From: Pseudomonas mosselii
GTDB lineage: Bacteria; Pseudomonadota; Gammaproteobacteria; Pseudomonadales; Pseudomonadaceae
Assembly (NCBI RefSeq): GCF_003205295.1
Contig: NZ_QJRP01000038.1
Coordinates: 1-40,713, forward strand
Reading direction: 5' to 3'
Length of the DNA: 40,713 nt
Shown: piece after piece, positions 32,414 through 40,693 of the stretch
How positions within the stretch are numbered: the stretch's first letter is position 1
Layout of the letters: every line of letters starts with the position of its first letter
Program-made: the position numbers and the translations under genes
The notes under the pieces: generated by a model
What the model saw: only the letters and a program-made list of their open reading frames with translations
The model's database searches: none
Told to the model about the DNA's origin: nothing

Positions 32414-34560
32414 CAGAATTCCAGCTCCGCGCTGACGCTCAGGCGGTGGCGGCTGTCGTAGCGGTTCTGTTCCAGGGTGACAGGCTCGTCATCCAGGCGC
32501 TGCTGCCACAGCGCGGCCAGCTCCAGGTTGCTGCCTTGCACCTTGAAACGCTTGGCCAGGCGCAGGTCGACCCGCTCGTAACGGTAGCCGTTGAGGGCGT
32601 CGTCACCGTAGTAGAAGAGGGCGCTGGACCAGCCTTCGCCCCAGTCGCGCAGCCAGCCGGCCGAACCGCTGTTGCGGGCGCTCAGGCGTCGGTCGTCGGG
32701 GTTGCTGGCCCAGGCGTCGACATAGGCGTAGGTCAGTCGAAGGCGGTCGCGCTGGGTGGCGCGCCAGTCGAACTGCGCCTCGCTGCCGCTGAAGCGCGCC
32801 TTGTTGGCGTTGCTGGCGATGTACTGGTTGTTCTTCAACGGCTCGCTGATCATTCCGGTGATCTCGTCGTAGAACAGCTTCACATCCATGCTCAGGTCGA
32901 GGTCGGTGAAATAGCCGTTGTAGCCGAGTTCACGCGAGCGCATGCGCTCCTGGTCGAGGTTGCCCGGGCCGCGGGTCTTGACGAAGTATTCGCCGTTCTG
33001 CAGGCCGTAGCGGTTGGGCGTGAGGTTCTTGACCGTGTAGCTCCAGTTGACATTGTTCTCGAACATGTCGGGCGAACGGATCGCCTCGGAATACACGGCA
33101 CGCAGGCCGTGGCGGGGGGTGATCAGGTAGTTCACCGCCATTCGTGGGGTAAGCGAGTTGCCCGACAGTTGCGAGTGTTCGTGCATCGCCCCGCCCTGGA
33201 TGATCCAGTGCTCGTCGATGCGCCATTCGAGCTGGCCGAACAGGCGCCAGGTCTGGTCGTCGATGTTGCCGTTGAAGTAGGTCTGCGAGTCGGCCTTGTC
33301 GTAGCGGTAGTTCATGCCGCTGACCAGGCGCAGGCTGTCGGTCAGGCTCAGGGTGTCCTGGATTTCCAGGTCATAGCGGGTCTCGCGGGTGCTCTGGTCG
33401 ACGTCGCCGCAGATCGTGCTGTTGCCGCCATCATTCCACTGGTCCAGCGCCTCTTGGCGCAGTCCGTTCAATACCGGGTCGGGCGAGGTAGGTGGATTGC
33501 CTTTGAAAAGGTTGCGCGCGACTACTTCGGCGTAATTCGGGTCGAGCTGCCACAGCCGTGTCAGCTGCGGGCTGAAGGCTATCGCAGCATCGCACGCCCG
33601 CCACACCTGCTGGCGGTCGAAATGCTGCGCCGAGCCCTGTACGTACAGGCTGTGTTCGGGGTTGAAGTCGATGTTCCAGCGTATCGAAGCCGCGTAGTCC
33701 TTGGCGTCGACGTCGGCGTCGTTGCCGGCCTGGTATTTTCCGAACACTGGCTGATACGTGTACGGCCGCTGGTTGCTGCCTTCCTTGGCCGCCAGTTGCC
33801 ATTCCAGGGTCTGGTTCGGCGCCAGGGTGTGGCTGGCGTTGAGGTTGACGCGGTTGAGCCGGCGGCTGTCGCGGTAGTCGCGGCCGAACTGGTCCTGGTC
33901 GAAGCCATCGTCCTGCTGGCCGGAGAGCGACAGGCGCATATCGCCACTGTCCCAGCCAAAGCCCTGGCTCGCGTAGTAATCGTTGATGCCATCCTGGCCG
34001 CGGGTCAGCTTGACCCGCGTGCCATGGCTGTCGGCCGGGTTGCGGGTGAGGATGTTGACCACCGCCATCAGCGCGTTGGCGCCGTAGCTGACGGTGTTGG
34101 GGCCGCGGAACACCTCGATGCGCTCGATGTCCTCGATTGCCACCGGGATATCGCTCCAGTCCACCGTGGCAAGGCCTGCGCGGTACACCGAACGGCCATC
34201 GATCAGCACCTGCATGCGCCGGGCGTCGCTGACGTTGCTGCCGTGGTAGTTGACCGTCGGCTGATTGCCGGCGCCGTAGCCGATCATCATCCCCGGCACC
34301 AGGCGCAGCAGTTCGGGAATATCGCGGGCGCCGCTGGCACGGATCAGCTCGTTGTCGAGCACGGTCATGCTGCCCGGGACCGCCGCCGGGGATTGTTTCA
34401 GGCGCGTGGCGGTGAGAACCTGCGGCAGGTCCTGGTTGTCGATGAACAGGTCGTCGGCCACAGCCGGGCCGCCCAGCAGGGCAGTCAGCAACAGCAGGCG
34501 TGGATAGGGAGGCGTGCCAGGGAACACGAAACGGCCTTGTTTCAGAAATGAATCAGGCAT
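32413..34560 (-). CDS. TonB-dependent outer-membrane receptor
   Basis: 715 residues. A signal peptide lies at about 12-35 (RLLLLTALLGGPAVA). The plug domain spans about 45-175 and contains VLTATRLKQSPAAVPGS, MQVLIDGRSVYRAG, IERIEVFRGPNTVSYGANA and VVNILTRNP. The rest is a beta barrel ending in aromatic F (SVSAELEF), the outer-membrane assembly signal. No extra N-terminal signalling domain of the FecA type is present. Residues 323-384 form a long loop bounded by two cysteines. ATG 34560 has no good ribosome site; GTG 34527, after AAGG, would give a more normal signal peptide. First gene of the receptor/binding protein/kinase set. Ligand unknown. Confidence 0.9.
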   Translation of the reverse strand: MPDSFLKQGRFVFPGTPPYPRLLLLTALLGGPAVADDLFIDNQDLPQVLTATRLKQSPAAVPGSMTVLDNELIRASGARDIPELLRLVPGMMIGYGAGNQPTVNYHGSNVSDARRMQVLIDGRSVYRAGLATVDWSDIPVAIEDIERIEVFRGPNTVSYGANALMAVVNILTRNPADSHGTRVKLTRGQDGINDYYASQGFGWDSGDMRLSLSGQQDDGFDQDQFGRDYRDSRRLNRVNLNASHTLAPNQTLEWQLAAKEGSNQRPYTYQPVFGKYQAGNDADVDAKDYAASIRWNIDFNPEHSLYVQGSAQHFDRQQVWRACDAAIAFSPQLTRLWQLDPNYAEVVARNLFKGNPPTSPDPVLNGLRQEALDQWNDGGNSTICGDVDQSTRETRYDLEIQDTLSLTDSLRLVSGMNYRYDKADSQTYFNGNIDDQTWRLFGQLEWRIDEHWIIQGGAMHEHSQLSGNSLTPRMAVNYLITPRHGLRAVYSEAIRSPDMFENNVNWSYTVKNLTPNRYGLQNGEYFVKTRGPGNLDQERMRSRELGYNGYFTDLDLSMDVKLFYDEITGMISEPLKNNQYIASNANKARFSGSEAQFDWRATQRDRLRLTYAYVDAWASNPDDRRLSARNSGSAGWLRDWGEGWSSALFYYGDDALNGYRYERVDLRLAKRFKVQGSNLELAALWQQRLDDEPVTLEQNRYDSRHRLSVSAELEF

Positions 34561-34650
34561 GTTAACCGACCGTACGGCTTTTGCCAGTGATCGGCGGATG
34601 GCCTATTGCCGCATCGCACCACCTGAAGTTTCTCTATTGTGCTCGGGTGC

Positions 34651-34674
34651 GTGGGCGCGGGCTGGCCTCGCGAT
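34651..34674. repeat. Degenerate single REP
   Basis: GTGGGCGCGGGCTGGCCTCGCGAT resembles the GTGGGAGCGGGCTTGC...CGCGAT REP core with several mismatches. It lies in the divergent region between the TonB receptor and gpsA, about 30 bases upstream of the gpsA -10. Confidence 0.5.
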
Positions 34675-34706
34675 GCAAACGCACTGGTTCTGTCGCATCG
34701 GCACCG

Positions 34707-34712
34707 TATAAT
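34707..34712 (+). promoter_or_regulatory. Consensus -10 element of gpsA
   Basis: TATAAT, a perfect -10 hexamer, lies about 40 bases before the gpsA ATG. The -35 at the right distance is poor (CTGGTT, 17-base spacer). Confidence 0.5.
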
Positions 34713-34752
34713 GCCCCCGTCGCCACTTACTTTATTGGTTAACGGATTGGAT

Positions 34753-35778
34753 ATGACTGAACAGCAACCTGTTGCGGTTCTTGGAGGCGGCAGCTTCGGC
34801 ACCGCCGTGGCGAACCTCCTGGCCGAGAACGGCCATCCGGTGCGGCAGTGGATGCGCGACCCGGCGCAGGCCGAGGCGATGCGCGTCGATCGCGAGAATC
34901 CGCGCTACCTCAAGGGTATCCGCCTGCACGACGGCGTCGAGCCGGTCAACGACCTGCTTGCCACCCTGCAGGGTAGCGCGCTGATCTTCGTCGCCTTGCC
35001 CTCCAGCGCCTTGCGCAGCGTGCTCGCGCCCCATGCCGAGCTGCTGCGCGGCAAGGGCCTGGTCAGCCTGACCAAGGGCATCGAGGCGCACACCTTCAAG
35101 CTGATGAGCCAGATCCTCGAAGAGATCGCCCCCCAGGCGCGCATCGGCGTGCTGTCGGGGCCCAACCTGGCCCGCGAGATCGCCGAGCATGCGCTGACCG
35201 CCACCGTGGTCGCCAGCGAGGACGAGGCGCTGTGCCAGCAGGTGCAGGCCGTGCTGCATGGCCGTACCTTCCGCGTCTATGCCAGTGCCGACCGCTTCGG
35301 CGTCGAGCTGGGCGGCGCGCTGAAGAACGTCTACGCCATCATCGCCGGCATGGCCGTGGCCTTGGGGATGGGTGAGAACACCAAGAGCATGCTGATCACC
35401 CGCGCGCTGGCCGAGATGACCCGCTTCGCCGTGAGCCAGGGCGCCAACCCCATGACCTTCCTGGGGCTGGCCGGGGTCGGCGACCTGATCGTCACCTGCT
35501 CCTCACCCAAGAGCCGCAACTATCAGGTCGGCCATGCCCTGGGCCAGGGCCTGAGCCTGGAGCAGGCGGTCAGCCGCCTGGGTGAGGTGGCCGAGGGCGT
35601 CAACACGCTCAAGGTGCTCAAGGCCAAGTCCCAGGAAGTGGGTGTGTACATGCCGCTGGTGGCAGGCCTGCATGCCATCCTGTTCGAAGGTCGCACGCTC
35701 AACCAGGTGATCGAGCACCTGATGCGCGCCGAGCCCAAGACCGATGTCGATTTCATTTCCACCAGCGGTTTCAACTGA
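34753..35778 (+). CDS. gpsA: Glycerol-3-phosphate dehydrogenase (NAD(P)+)
   Basis: 341 residues; reduces dihydroxyacetone phosphate to sn-glycerol-3-phosphate for phospholipid synthesis. It has the N-terminal dinucleotide motif VLGGGSFGTA, the SLTKGIE and LSGPNLAREI segments, the catalytic Lys in GGALKNVYAIIAGM and GLAGVGDLIVTCSSPKSRN. ATG 34753 gives the normal N-terminus; 38 further upstream codons are open but cover the promoter. It is followed after 11 bases by DUF4389 and then sixA, probably one operon. Confidence 0.97.
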   Translation: MTEQQPVAVLGGGSFGTAVANLLAENGHPVRQWMRDPAQAEAMRVDRENPRYLKGIRLHDGVEPVNDLLATLQGSALIFVALPSSALRSVLAPHAELLRGKGLVSLTKGIEAHTFKLMSQILEEIAPQARIGVLSGPNLAREIAEHALTATVVASEDEALCQQVQAVLHGRTFRVYASADRFGVELGGALKNVYAIIAGMAVALGMGENTKSMLITRALAEMTRFAVSQGANPMTFLGLAGVGDLIVTCSSPKSRNYQVGHALGQGLSLEQAVSRLGEVAEGVNTLKVLKAKSQEVGVYMPLVAGLHAILFEGRTLNQVIEHLMRAEPKTDVDFISTSGFN

Positions 35779-35789
35779 AGGAGCGACCC

Positions 35790-36137
35790 ATGAACGATAC
35801 CCCCGAGCGCGCCAAGCGCGAGTCGATCATCCTGCGGGTGCTGTGGATGCTGGTGTTCCTGGTGGCCTGGCAACTGGCCGAGCTGCTGCTCGGCGGCCTG
35901 GTGCTGGTGCAACTGATCTACCGGCTGATCTACGGCGCGCCCAGCGCCAGCCTGATGAACTTCGGCGACAGCCTCAGCCAGTACCTGGCGCAGATCGGCC
36001 GTTTCGGCACCTTCCACAGCGACCAGAAACCCTGGCCGTTCGCCGACTGGCCAGCGCCGCGTGCTCCGGAAGGCGAGGCGCCGCACGCCGTCGCCCCGGC
36101 TGCGCATCCGCTGCGTGACGAGGAGCCCAAGCTGTGA
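35790..36137 (+). CDS. DUF4389 small membrane protein
   Basis: 115 residues. Two closely spaced hydrophobic helices (about 11-30 and 33-50: RVLWMLVFLVAWQLAELLL then LVLVQLIYRLIYG) are followed by a conserved soluble part (NFGDSLSQYLAQIGRFGTF, KPWPFADWP) and a Pro/Ala tail. This is the DUF4389 pattern; function unknown. Its GAAGGAG ribosome site lies in the gap after gpsA. Its stop overlaps the sixA GTG start (GTGA), so the two are translationally linked. Confidence 0.9.
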   Translation: MNDTPERAKRESIILRVLWMLVFLVAWQLAELLLGGLVLVQLIYRLIYGAPSASLMNFGDSLSQYLAQIGRFGTFHSDQKPWPFADWPAPRAPEGEAPHAVAPAAHPLRDEEPKL

Positions 36138-36592
36138 AGCTCTGGGTGCTGCGCCACGGCGAGGCCGAGCCACGGGCCAATACCGACGCCGAGCGGCGCC
36201 TGACCGCCCATGGTCGCGAACAGGTGCTGCACAGCGCCGCGCGGCTGCTGGGCCAGCCGTTGCAGGCGATCATTGCCAGCCCCTACGTGCGTGCCCAGCA
36301 GACCGCCGCCTTGGTGCACGGCGCGCTCGGCTTTGCCGAACCGGTGCGCACAGTGCCCTGGCTGACCCCGGAGAGCGACGCGCAGAAGGTGATCGGTGAG
36401 GTCGAGCGCCTGGGGCTGGAGCATGTGCTGCTGGTCAGTCACCAGCCGCTGGTGGGGACGTTGGTGGGGATGCTCGAGCATGGCCACGGCCAGCAGCCAG
36501 CGCCGCTGAGCACGGCCAGCCTGGCTGAGCTGGAAGGCGACTGGCCGCTGGCCGGGCTGATGACCGTGCGTGGGTTGTATCACGCAGGCTGA
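36134..36592 (+). CDS. sixA: Phosphohistidine phosphatase SixA
   Basis: 152 residues, histidine-phosphatase fold. The RHG motif is at residues 7-9 (LRHGEAEPRA), with H8 as the predicted nucleophile, and LLVSHQPLVG carries the second catalytic His. In E. coli SixA dephosphorylates phosphohistidine proteins of phosphorelays and the PTS-Ntr system. The GTG start lies inside the end of the DUF4389 gene. Confidence 0.93.
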   Translation: MKLWVLRHGEAEPRANTDAERRLTAHGREQVLHSAARLLGQPLQAIIASPYVRAQQTAALVHGALGFAEPVRTVPWLTPESDAQKVIGEVERLGLEHVLLVSHQPLVGTLVGMLEHGHGQQPAPLSTASLAELEGDWPLAGLMTVRGLYHAG

Positions 36593-36660
36593 TGCCTGGT
36601 TAAGGCCCTGTGGGAGATCACCCAGCCTCCAGGGTGTGTTGGCGTGTAGAGCACTGGGAC

Positions 36661-36727
36661 GTGGGAGCGGCTTGCACTTCTACAGCGGCGTTGTCGGTGT
36701 CATCTATCGCGGGCGAGCCTGTTCCCA
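36661..36727. repeat. Degenerate inverted REP pair
   Basis: GTGGGAGCGGCTTGC (36661-36675) and an inverse arm ATCGCGGGCGAGCCTGTTCCCA (36706-36727) match the REP subfamily of 22785-22838 with several changes. It occupies the sixA-hydrolase gap (36593-36867), in which nothing else is seen. Confidence 0.6.
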
Positions 36728-36867
36728 TGCTCAAGGATTGGTTCTTTGAAAGCCAGATCCGCCAGCGAATGACCTGATCGCCCTTGGCGATGACCTTTCC
36801 GAACGTTGCCGCCCCCACGGCCCTTGTCGACAATGGGCCATCCATTCCCCGTGCAGAGCAGGCGGCC

Positions 36868-37656
36868 ATGTCGCAGCAGATCTTCTTCGCCCACGCCAAT
36901 GGCTTCCCCTCGGCCACCTACGGCAAGCTGTTCGCCGCCCTGGAGCCGGACTACGAGGTGCATCATCTGGCGCAGCACGCCCATGATCCGCGGTTTCCGG
37001 TCAACGACAACTGGCAGAACCTGGTGGACGAGCTGCTGCATCACCTCGAGCAGCAGGATGCGCCGGTGTGGGGTGTCGGTCATTCCTTGGGCGGCGTGCT
37101 GCACCTGCATGCGGCGCTGCGTCGTCCGGAGTTCTACCGCGGGGTGGTGATGCTCGACTCGCCGGTGCTGACCCGTGCCGATGAATGGCTGATCCAGGCC
37201 GCCAAGCGACTTGGCTTCATCGATCGCATCACCCCGGCGGGCCGCACCCTGGGTCGGCGCGAGGCATTCCCCGACCGCGACAGCGCCCGCCGCTACTTCG
37301 CCGGCAAGACCCTGTTCCGCCACTTCGACCCGGACTGCCTGGAAGCCTATCTGGAGCACGGCCTGGAGCAGGGCGAGGAGGGTTTGCGCCTGCGCTTCGA
37401 CCCGGCCACCGAGATCAGCATCTACCGCAGCATTCCCCATGTCAGCCCGGCCCGACCACGCCAGTTGCAGGTGCCGTTGGCGATGGTACGCGGCGCCCAG
37501 AGCCGGGTGATCCGCAAGCACCACGCCCTGGCCGTGCGCGCCATGGCCAAGGGCGAGTACCACAGCCTGCCGGGTGGGCACATGTTCCCCCTGGAGCGGC
37601 CTACCGACACTGCCGGCCTGATCAAGGGCCTGTTCGACCGCTGGAGCCAGGCATGA
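36868..37656 (+). CDS. Alpha/beta hydrolase, first of an overlapping pair
   Basis: 262 residues. The opening FFAHANGFPSATY holds the oxyanion-hole HANGFP. The nucleophile is S73 in GVGHSLGG, and the C-terminal His is in LPGGHMFPLE. ATG 36868 is chosen because the preceding open codons (from 36784) align with nothing in the family. It overlaps the next hydrolase by 4 bases (ATGA). Substrate unknown. Confidence 0.88.
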   Translation: MSQQIFFAHANGFPSATYGKLFAALEPDYEVHHLAQHAHDPRFPVNDNWQNLVDELLHHLEQQDAPVWGVGHSLGGVLHLHAALRRPEFYRGVVMLDSPVLTRADEWLIQAAKRLGFIDRITPAGRTLGRREAFPDRDSARRYFAGKTLFRHFDPDCLEAYLEHGLEQGEEGLRLRFDPATEISIYRSIPHVSPARPRQLQVPLAMVRGAQSRVIRKHHALAVRAMAKGEYHSLPGGHMFPLERPTDTAGLIKGLFDRWSQA

Positions 37657-38507
37657 GCGCCCAGGTCGAGGAGATCCGCCTGACGCTCGGCCATATCGAG
37701 CTGGCCGCGCACCTGTTCGGCCCGGCAGACGGCCTGCCGGTGATCGCCCTGCATGGCTGGCTGGACAACGCCAACAGCTTCGCCCGCCTGGCGCCGCAAC
37801 TGAAGGGGCTGCGCATCGTCGCCCTGGACCTGGCCGGGCATGGCTACTCGGAGCATCGCCCGGTTGGCGCCGGCTACGCCCTGGCCGACTACGCCCATGA
37901 CGTGCTGCGGGTTGCCGAGCAACTGGGCTGGGAGCGCTTCGGCCTGCTGGGACATTCGCTGGGTGCGATCATCTCGGTACAGCTGGCCGGGGCCTTGCCC
38001 GAGCGGGTCAGCCACCTGGCGTTGATCGACGGGGTGATTCCACCGACCCTCAGCGAGCAGGACGCCGCGGAGCGCTTGGGGCTGGCGCTGCAGGCGCAAC
38101 TACGCCTGGAAGGCAAGCGCAAGTCGGTGTACGCGACCCTGGAGGAGGGCGTCGAGGCGCGCATGAAAGGCATGGTCGCGGTCAGCCGCGAAGCCGCCGA
38201 ATTGCTGGCCCAGCGCGGCCTGATGCCGGTTCCCGGCGGCTACAGCTGGCGCAGCGACAACCGCCTAACCTTGCCCTCGCCGACCCGCCTGAACCAGGAC
38301 CAGGCCATGGCCTTCGTCAAACGCATCGCCTGCCCGGCCTGTCTGGTGGTGGCCGCCGACGGCATGCTGGCGCGCCACACGCAGCTGCTGGAGCAGCTAC
38401 CCTTCGAGCAGGTGACCCTGCCGGGCGGTCACCACCTGCACCTTAACGACGCCGGGGGCGCGGCCCTTGTCGCAGACTGTTTCAATCGCTTTTTTAGCAT
38501 TCCTTGA
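37653..38507 (+). CDS. Alpha/beta hydrolase, second of an overlapping pair
   Basis: 284 residues. The HGWLDNANSF oxyanion region, the LDLAGHGYSEHRP strand and nucleophile S102 in LGHSLGA are visible, with the C-terminal GGHHLHL histidine. It differs clearly from its neighbour, so this is not a recent duplication. Coupled translation suggests a shared task, possibly ester or thioester hydrolysis; substrate unknown. Confidence 0.9.
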   Translation: MSAQVEEIRLTLGHIELAAHLFGPADGLPVIALHGWLDNANSFARLAPQLKGLRIVALDLAGHGYSEHRPVGAGYALADYAHDVLRVAEQLGWERFGLLGHSLGAIISVQLAGALPERVSHLALIDGVIPPTLSEQDAAERLGLALQAQLRLEGKRKSVYATLEEGVEARMKGMVAVSREAAELLAQRGLMPVPGGYSWRSDNRLTLPSPTRLNQDQAMAFVKRIACPACLVVAADGMLARHTQLLEQLPFEQVTLPGGHHLHLNDAGGAALVADCFNRFFSIP

Positions 38508-38609
38508 CTTGCACCGGACAAGTGTCGAGGCTTGGCGGGTTGAAAGGGAGACAACCATGTACATGCCAGACATCCACGCGCCTTGCCCCACCACCTGTGA
38601 GGGTGGTCG

Positions 38610-39404
38610 ATGAGCGCACCTGTTTTCATGCGCGGCGCCATCGCCGCCTGCCTCGCCATCGCCAGCCCCCTGTTGTGGGCCGGCAGCCTGCCGGTACCGC
38701 CTGACGCCAAGGTGGTCGACCAGCGTCCGGCGGTGGAGCAGGAGCGGGTCTACCCCATGGGCCCGCTGCGCAAGATCAGCGGCCGCCTGCGGGTCGACGA
38801 CAAGGTCGAGAGCCGTGGCCAGGTCAGCTCGGTGACCTATGAGCTGCCGGTCGAGCGCAGCGCCCGCGAAGCCTTCACCAGCGCCCGCGAGGCCCTGCAG
38901 CAGGAGGGCGGCTATCCGTTGTTCTGGTGCCAGGGCCGCGATTGCGGCGAGGCCAGCCTGTGGGCCAACGACGTGTTCGCCAATGCCCGGCTCAATGGCG
39001 GTGACGAGCAGCAGGCGTTCATCCTGTTGCGCCGTTCCGCCGAGGAAGCCGACACCCTGGTGGCGCTGTACAGCGTGACCCGCGGCAACCGCCGTGCTTA
39101 TCTGCATGTCGAGGAGTTCGTCGCCGGCAGCCCGCTGGGCGAGCTGCTGCCCACTGCCGCCACGGTGCTGCGCGAACTGCGCGATACCGGCAAGCTCGAC
39201 TACCCTGATCTTGCCGAGCCCCAGGCCACCTGGGCAACGTTGCTGGCCCGCAGCCTGAACCTCGACAGCACCTTGCGCGCCAGCCTCAGCGGCAAGGGCG
39301 CGCAAGCCTGGCGCGAGCAACTGGTCAAGGCTGGCGTGCGCAGCAACCGCCTTGAAGTGGGCGATGCCCCGACCGAGGGCCTGCACCTGGAACTGATCCG
39401 TTGA
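38610..39404 (+). CDS. DUF4892 exported protein
   Basis: 264 residues. A signal peptide (residues 1-25, ending WAG) precedes a DUF4892 domain recognised by LPVPPDAKVVDQRP, YPMGPLRKISGRLRVD and FWCQGRDCGEASLWANDVF, which has two nearby cysteines. Predicted periplasmic or outer-membrane associated; function unknown. ATG 38610 follows GAGGGTGG. The permease gene begins 12 bases after its stop. Confidence 0.88.
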   Translation: MSAPVFMRGAIAACLAIASPLLWAGSLPVPPDAKVVDQRPAVEQERVYPMGPLRKISGRLRVDDKVESRGQVSSVTYELPVERSAREAFTSAREALQQEGGYPLFWCQGRDCGEASLWANDVFANARLNGGDEQQAFILLRRSAEEADTLVALYSVTRGNRRAYLHVEEFVAGSPLGELLPTAATVLRELRDTGKLDYPDLAEPQATWATLLARSLNLDSTLRASLSGKGAQAWREQLVKAGVRSNRLEVGDAPTEGLHLELIR

Positions 39405-39416
39405 GTGAGCGCCACC

Positions 39417-40460
39417 ATGGCCAACAATGACCGCCTGTTGATCCAGATCCTGCTGCTGACCTTGCTGGGCGCCGCGCTGTGGGTAATGGCGCCGTTCATC
39501 TCGGCGCTGCTGTGGGGCGCCATCCTGGCGTTTGCCAGCTGGCCGCTGATGCGCCTGCTCACCCGGCTGCTGGGTGGACGCGAAACCCTCGCCGCGAGCC
39601 TGCTGACCACGGTGTGGATCCTGCTGGTGGCCCTGCCGCTGGTGTGGCTGGGCTTCAACCTGGCCGACCACATCCGCGATGCCACCGCCTTCGTGCGTGA
39701 CGTGCAGGTCGATGGCCTGCCTGACGCCCCGGCCTGGGTCGGCGGCATTCCCTTCGTCGGCGGGCGGCTGGTTGGCTGGTGGGAGTCGCTCGACCAGCAG
39801 GGTACTGCCTTGCTGGCCTCGGCCAAGCCCTATTTCGGCCAGGTCGGCAACTGGCTGCTGGCGCGCAGCGCGCAGATCGGCAGCGGCGTGCTGGAATTGA
39901 CCCTGAGCCTGGTGTTCGTGTTCTTCTTCTACCGCGACGGTCCGCGCCTGGCGGCCTTCGTCCACCGCTTGCTGCACCGGCTGGTGGGCGAGCGCGCCGA
40001 GTACTACGTCGAACTGGTGGCCGGTACCGTGCAGCGGGTGGTCAACGGCGTGATCGGCACCGCCGCGGCCCAGGCCCTGCTGGCGCTGATCGGCTTCCTG
40101 ATCGCCGGCGTGCCGGGGGCCATCGTGCTGGGCCTGGTGACCTTCATGCTCAGCCTGATTCCCATGGGCCCGCCGCTGGCCTGGATCCCCGCCACCGCCT
40201 GGCTGGTATGGAAGGGTGACTACGGCATGGCGGTATTCCTGGGGGTGTGGGGCACGTTCATCATCAGTGGCGTGGACAACGTGCTCAAACCCTACCTGAT
40301 CAGCCGGGGCGGCAACCTGCCGCTGGTGATCGTGCTGCTGGGGGTGTTCGGCGGCCTGATCGCGTTCGGCTTCATCGGCCTGTTCATCGGGCCGACCTTG
40401 CTGGCGGTGGGGTATAGCCTGCTGTTGGACTGGAGCCGCAATTCGGCGCAGCATGTGTAG
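39417..40460 (+). CDS. AI-2E family (PerM/YdiK-type) membrane transporter
   Basis: 347 residues with about seven or eight hydrophobic helices, including paired N-terminal helices (LLIQILLLTLLGAALWVMAP and ISALLWGAILAFASWPL), a long polar central part, then LVFVFFFYRDG and the conserved C-terminal block ending in GLIAFGFIGLFIGP. Members include the AI-2 exporter TqsA and others with unrelated substrates, so the name does not prove autoinducer transport. ATG 39417 is preferred to GTG 39405, which touches the previous stop. Confidence 0.9.
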   Translation: MANNDRLLIQILLLTLLGAALWVMAPFISALLWGAILAFASWPLMRLLTRLLGGRETLAASLLTTVWILLVALPLVWLGFNLADHIRDATAFVRDVQVDGLPDAPAWVGGIPFVGGRLVGWWESLDQQGTALLASAKPYFGQVGNWLLARSAQIGSGVLELTLSLVFVFFFYRDGPRLAAFVHRLLHRLVGERAEYYVELVAGTVQRVVNGVIGTAAAQALLALIGFLIAGVPGAIVLGLVTFMLSLIPMGPPLAWIPATAWLVWKGDYGMAVFLGVWGTFIISGVDNVLKPYLISRGGNLPLVIVLLGVFGGLIAFGFIGLFIGPTLLAVGYSLLLDWSRNSAQHV

Positions 40461-40497
40461 GAGCAACTGTCTTGCTCAACTGCTAAAGCTAGCGCGC

Positions 40498-40619
40498 CCC
40501 CTGTAGGAGCGGCCTTGTGTCGCGAAAGGGTCGCGCAGCGGCCCCAGATTCCGAGCAATCATCGAAATTGCTGGGGCTGCTGCGCAGCCCTTTCGCGACA
40601 CAAGGCCGCTCCCACAGGG
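40498..40619. repeat. Inverted REP pair, GCGGCCTTGTGTCGCGAAAGG subfamily
   Basis: CCCTGTAGGAGCGGCC and GGCCGCTCCCACAGGG ends with long inner arms through CGCGAAAGG. A further REP-like remnant (TGTAGGAGCAACTGTCTTGC) lies at about 40456-40475. Confidence 0.88.
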
Positions 40620-40693
40620 AGATAGTTCCCTGCGCGACAGCGCAGCCCAACGGGCTGGGCCATCTCCTGCAGCGACTATCGGCATCCGTGATC

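Noticed and set aside
32236..34551. 771-codon open frame antisense to the TonB receptor
   Set aside because: Shadow frame; the minus-strand protein has signal peptide, plug and barrel motifs.
38397..40466. 689-codon open frame antisense to the DUF4892 and AI-2E genes
   Set aside because: Shadow frame rich in Gln, His and Arg; the plus-strand genes have a signal peptide and membrane helices.
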